From contig NZ_CP029425.2 of the NCBI RefSeq assembly GCF_002278135.3, positions 496,001 to 560,000 on the forward strand: a DNA stretch of 64,000 nt, given 5' to 3'. The DNA is from Bradyrhizobium ottawaense (GTDB lineage Bacteria > Pseudomonadota > Alphaproteobacteria > Rhizobiales > Xanthobacteraceae). A model generated the notes under the pieces. That model searched no databases. It was not told where the DNA came from and saw only the letters and a program-made list of their open reading frames with translations. Both the position numbers and the translations under genes were made by a program. Positions 61,616 through 64,000 of the stretch are shown here, piece by piece. Positions within the stretch are counted from its first letter, which is position 1. Each line of letters starts with the position of its first letter.

Positions 61616-62572
61616 ATGGCGAAGAACTTCGCATCCACCGGCGATCTCTCGGAAAAGAAGATCACCTTCTCCGAGATCGGCACCGATCTCTATGCCTTTA
61701 CCGCCGAGGGCGATCCGAATACGGCCGTGATCGTCGGCGACGACGGTTGCCTGGTGTTCGACGCGCAGGCGACGCCGGCGATGGCGAACAAGGTGATCGA
61801 GCGCGTCCGCACTGTGACCGACAAGCCGATCAAATATGTCGTGCTGTCGCACTATCACGCCGTGCGCGTGCTCGGCGCCTCCGCCTACAAGGCGCAAGGC
61901 ATCGTCGCCTCGCAGGAGACCTATCGTCTGATCGAGGAGCGCGGCAAGCAGGATTGGGATTCCGAATACGGCCGCTTCCCGCGGCTGTTCCAGGATGCGC
62001 AAAGCATCCCCGGCCTGACCTGGCCGACGCTGACCTTCGAAGGCGAGATGTCCATTTATCTCGGCAAGCGCGAGGTGCGGCTGATGCAGCTCGGGGCCGG
62101 CCACACCTCCGGCGACATCGTCGCCTGGGTGCCTGATGCCGAAGTGATGTTCTCCGGCGACCTCATCGAATATCACTCGGCCTGTTATTGCGGCGATGCG
62201 CATTTGCGCGAATGGCCGATGACGCTGAACGAGATCCGCAACTTCAATCCCAAGGCGATCGCGCCGGGCCGCGGCGATGCGCTCAACGGCACGGCTACGG
62301 TGCGCGAGGCCATCGCAATGACGCGCGACTTCGTCACTTCGCTTTATGGTGCGGCCGAAATCTCGGTGGCGAAGGGGCGCACGCTGAAGGAATCGATGGC
62401 CGCGACCCGCGAGGTGATGGATCCGAAATTCCACAGCTTCGCCATCTACGAGCACTGCCTGCCGTTCAACGTGTCGCGCGCCTTTGACGAGGCGTCGGGG
62501 ATCGACGATCCCGTGATCTGGACCGACAAGCGCGACCAGGACATGTGGGCAGCCCTGCAAGGAGGAGGATAG
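61616..62572 (+). CDS. MBL-fold protein in the homogentisate operon, altered metal motif
   Basis: A 318-aa metallo-beta-lactamase-fold protein. The canonical HxHxDH reads [10 protein letters not shown] here, so the Asp and last His are missing, while AGHTSGDIV (His) and FSGDLIEYH (Asp) are kept. A single-metal or non-hydrolytic role is possible; this variant clade is common beside hmgA. The ATG at 61616 follows AAAGGACGAATTG. It is 26 bp after the DUF2783 gene and its last codons hold the ribosome site (GGAGGAGG) for hmgA, implying co-translation. It may process a lactone or ester entering the pathway. Confidence 0.78.
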   Translation: MAKNFASTGDLSEKKITFSEIGTDLYAFTAEGDPNTAVIVGDDGCLVFDAQATPAMANKVIERVRTVTDKPIKYVVLSHYHAVRVLGASAYKAQGIVASQETYRLIEERGKQDWDSEYGRFPRLFQDAQSIPGLTWPTLTFEGEMSIYLGKREVRLMQLGAGHTSGDIVAWVPDAEVMFSGDLIEYHSACYCGDAHLREWPMTLNEIRNFNPKAIAPGRGDALNGTATVREAIAMTRDFVTSLYGAAEISVAKGRTLKESMAATREVMDPKFHSFAIYEHCLPFNVSRAFDEASGIDDPVIWTDKRDQDMWAALQGGG

Positions 62573-62574
62573 TG

Positions 62575-63921
62575 ATGAACATCAACACCTCGCCCGATCA
62601 GATCGTCCGAAGCTCGGCACAGGTCACCCCGGGCTACATGTCCGGCTTCGGCAACAGCTTTGAGACCGAGGCGCTGCCGGGCGCGTTGCCGATCGGGCGC
62701 AACTCGCCGCAGCGCTGCGCCTACGGACTCTATGCCGAGCAATTGTCCGGCTCGCCCTTCACCGCGCCGCGCGGCACCAATGAGCGCTCGTGGCTCTATC
62801 GCATCCGTCCGTCGGTGAAGCATTCCGGCCGCTTCGAGAAAGTCGAGGCCGGCCTGTGGCGTTCGGCGCCATGCCACGAATACGATCTGCCGATCGCGCA
62901 GATGCGCTGGGACCCGACGCCGCTCCCGGAGGACGATGTGACCTTCGTTCAGGGCGTGCAGACCATGACGACGGCGGGTGACGTCAATACGCAGGCCGGC
63001 ATGGCCGCGCATGTCTACCTCATCACCAAATCGATGGTGGATCAGCATTTCTACAATGCCGATGGCGAGCTGATGTTCGTGCTGCAGCAGGGCAATCTTC
63101 GACTCGTCACCGAGTTCGGCCGCATCGACGCCGAGCCCGGCGAGATCGTGGTGATCCCGCGCGGCGTCAAGTTCCGCGTCGAGATTCCGAACGGGCCGGC
63201 GCGCGGCTATCTCTGCGAGAATTACGGCGGCGCGTTCACGCTGCCGGAGCGCGGGCCGATCGGCGCCAACTGCCTGGCCAATGCACGCGACTTCCTCACC
63301 CCCGTCGCGCATTACGAGGACAAGGACACGTCGACCGAGCTGTTCGTGAAATGGGGCGGCTCGCTGTTCAAGACCACTCTGCCGCATTCGCCGATCGACG
63401 TCGTCGCCTGGCACGGCAATTACGCGCCCTACAAATACGATTTGCGTACCTTCTCGCCGGTTGGTGCGATCGGCTTCGATCATCCCGATCCCTCGATCTT
63501 CACGGTTCTGACCTCGCCGTCGGAGACCGCGGGCACCGCGAATATCGACTTCGTGATCTTCCCCGAGCGCTGGATGGTCGCCGACAACACCTTCCGTCCG
63601 CCCTGGTATCACATGAACATCATGAGCGAGTTCATGGGCCTGATCTACGGCGTCTACGATGCCAAGCCGCAAGGCTTCGTCCCCGGCGGCATGAGCCTGC
63701 ACAATTGCATGCTGCCGCACGGCCCGGATCGCGACGCTTTCGAGCATGCCAGCAACGGCGAATTGAAGCCGGTGAAGCTGACGGGGACCATGGCCTTCAT
63801 GTTCGAGACCCGCTACCCGCAGCGCGTCACCGCGCACGCCGCGAACGCGTCCACGCTGCAGGACGATTACGCGGATTGCTGGAAGGGGCTGGAGAAGCGG
63901 TTCGATCCGAGCAAGCCGTAG
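62575..63921 (+). CDS. hmgA: Homogentisate 1,2-dioxygenase
   Basis: A 448-aa cupin dioxygenase that opens homogentisate to maleylacetoacetate in phenylalanine/tyrosine and hydroxyphenylacetate catabolism. The start, [20 protein letters not shown], is diagnostic. The iron ligands lie in [18 protein letters not shown] (His, Glu) and [15 protein letters not shown] (His). Length matches the family. The ATG at 62575 has GGAGGAGG 6 nt upstream. Genes for the following steps (fumarylacetoacetase, maleylacetoacetate isomerase) are expected just beyond the window. Confidence 0.97.
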   Translation: MNINTSPDQIVRSSAQVTPGYMSGFGNSFETEALPGALPIGRNSPQRCAYGLYAEQLSGSPFTAPRGTNERSWLYRIRPSVKHSGRFEKVEAGLWRSAPCHEYDLPIAQMRWDPTPLPEDDVTFVQGVQTMTTAGDVNTQAGMAAHVYLITKSMVDQHFYNADGELMFVLQQGNLRLVTEFGRIDAEPGEIVVIPRGVKFRVEIPNGPARGYLCENYGGAFTLPERGPIGANCLANARDFLTPVAHYEDKDTSTELFVKWGGSLFKTTLPHSPIDVVAWHGNYAPYKYDLRTFSPVGAIGFDHPDPSIFTVLTSPSETAGTANIDFVIFPERWMVADNTFRPPWYHMNIMSEFMGLIYGVYDAKPQGFVPGGMSLHNCMLPHGPDRDAFEHASNGELKPVKLTGTMAFMFETRYPQRVTAHAANASTLQDDYADCWKGLEKRFDPSKP

Positions 63922-63930
63922 TCTCTCTTA

Positions 63931-64000
63931 CCCTCCCCTGGAGGGGGAGGGTCGTTACGCATGCAGCGAAGCGGAATGCGTAGCGGGGTGGGGTGACGGT
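63931..64000. repeat. Palindromic intergenic repeat at the window edge
   Basis: CCCTCCCC and GGGGGAGGG flank a CTGGA turn, followed by GGTCGTTACGCATGCAGCGA and GGGGTGGGGTGA. This is a short interspersed hairpin element typical of Bradyrhizobium intergenic regions, as I recall; it is cut by the window end. Confidence 0.5.

Overview
The window is a high-GC alphaproteobacterial chromosome segment. Gene content, codon use and the dense palindromic intergenic elements point to Bradyrhizobium or a close relative; this is inferred from sequence character, not from a database match. I saw no rRNA, tRNA, CRISPR array, transposase or phage gene.

Region by region. (1) 1-2.6 kb: the 5' part of a dCache-HAMP-PAS sensor kinase, overlapping a single-domain response regulator. 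(2) 2.7-10 kb: catabolic locus 1, made of a GntR/FCD regulator, a perfect 24-bp palindromic operator, a NitT/TauT-type ABC transporter, an L-arabinonate-type dehydratase, an RraA-fold aldolase candidate and a Tat-exported SMP-30 lactonase. (3) 10-19 kb: oligopeptidase, an MBOAT/SGNH acyl-transfer pair, serine-glyoxylate aminotransferase, a secreted nuclease-like protein and an unrecognised 575-aa protein with a terpene-cyclase-like DxDTTA motif. (4) 19.6-28.8 kb: a pseudocaspase, an orphan RND-type adaptor, a PAS protein, small proteins including a 40-aa membrane peptide behind a consensus general-stress (EcfG) promoter, a beta-propeller protein, a CHASE3 histidine kinase and a divergent solute-binding protein. 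(5) 29-35 kb: a GGDEF/EAL protein, a secreted hypothetical, a LysM protein and a Spy/LTXXQ-like protein. (6) 35.2-42 kb: catabolic locus 2, an eight-gene minus-strand operon (GntR, binding protein, two permeases, ATPase, CE4-type hydrolase, FAH-family hydrolase, MetE-core protein). (7) 42-50 kb: a hypothetical, a gene-poor stretch with a long hairpin repeat, a membrane nucleotide cyclase, an AsmA protein, a Crp regulator and a DUF6883/DUF4926 pair. (8) 50-57 kb: an RND pump, its adaptor, an OmpA protein and a second pseudocaspase with TPRs. (9) 57-64 kb: a lactonase-like MBL enzyme, an apparently inserted methyltransferase flanked by a MarR-gene fragment, and a homogentisate operon (MarR regulator, flavin hydroxylase, DUF2783 protein, MBL protein, hmgA).

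Two themes stand out. Two loci use FCD-type GntR regulators and SsuA-like transporters to feed incompletely understood catabolic enzymes. Two caspase-fold proteins that have lost both catalytic residues each sit beside a periplasmic adaptor with a conserved cysteine pair; the second lies in an RND-OmpA cluster. The latter is my best candidate for an undescribed envelope system. Convergent gene ends repeatedly carry one of several palindromic repeat families.
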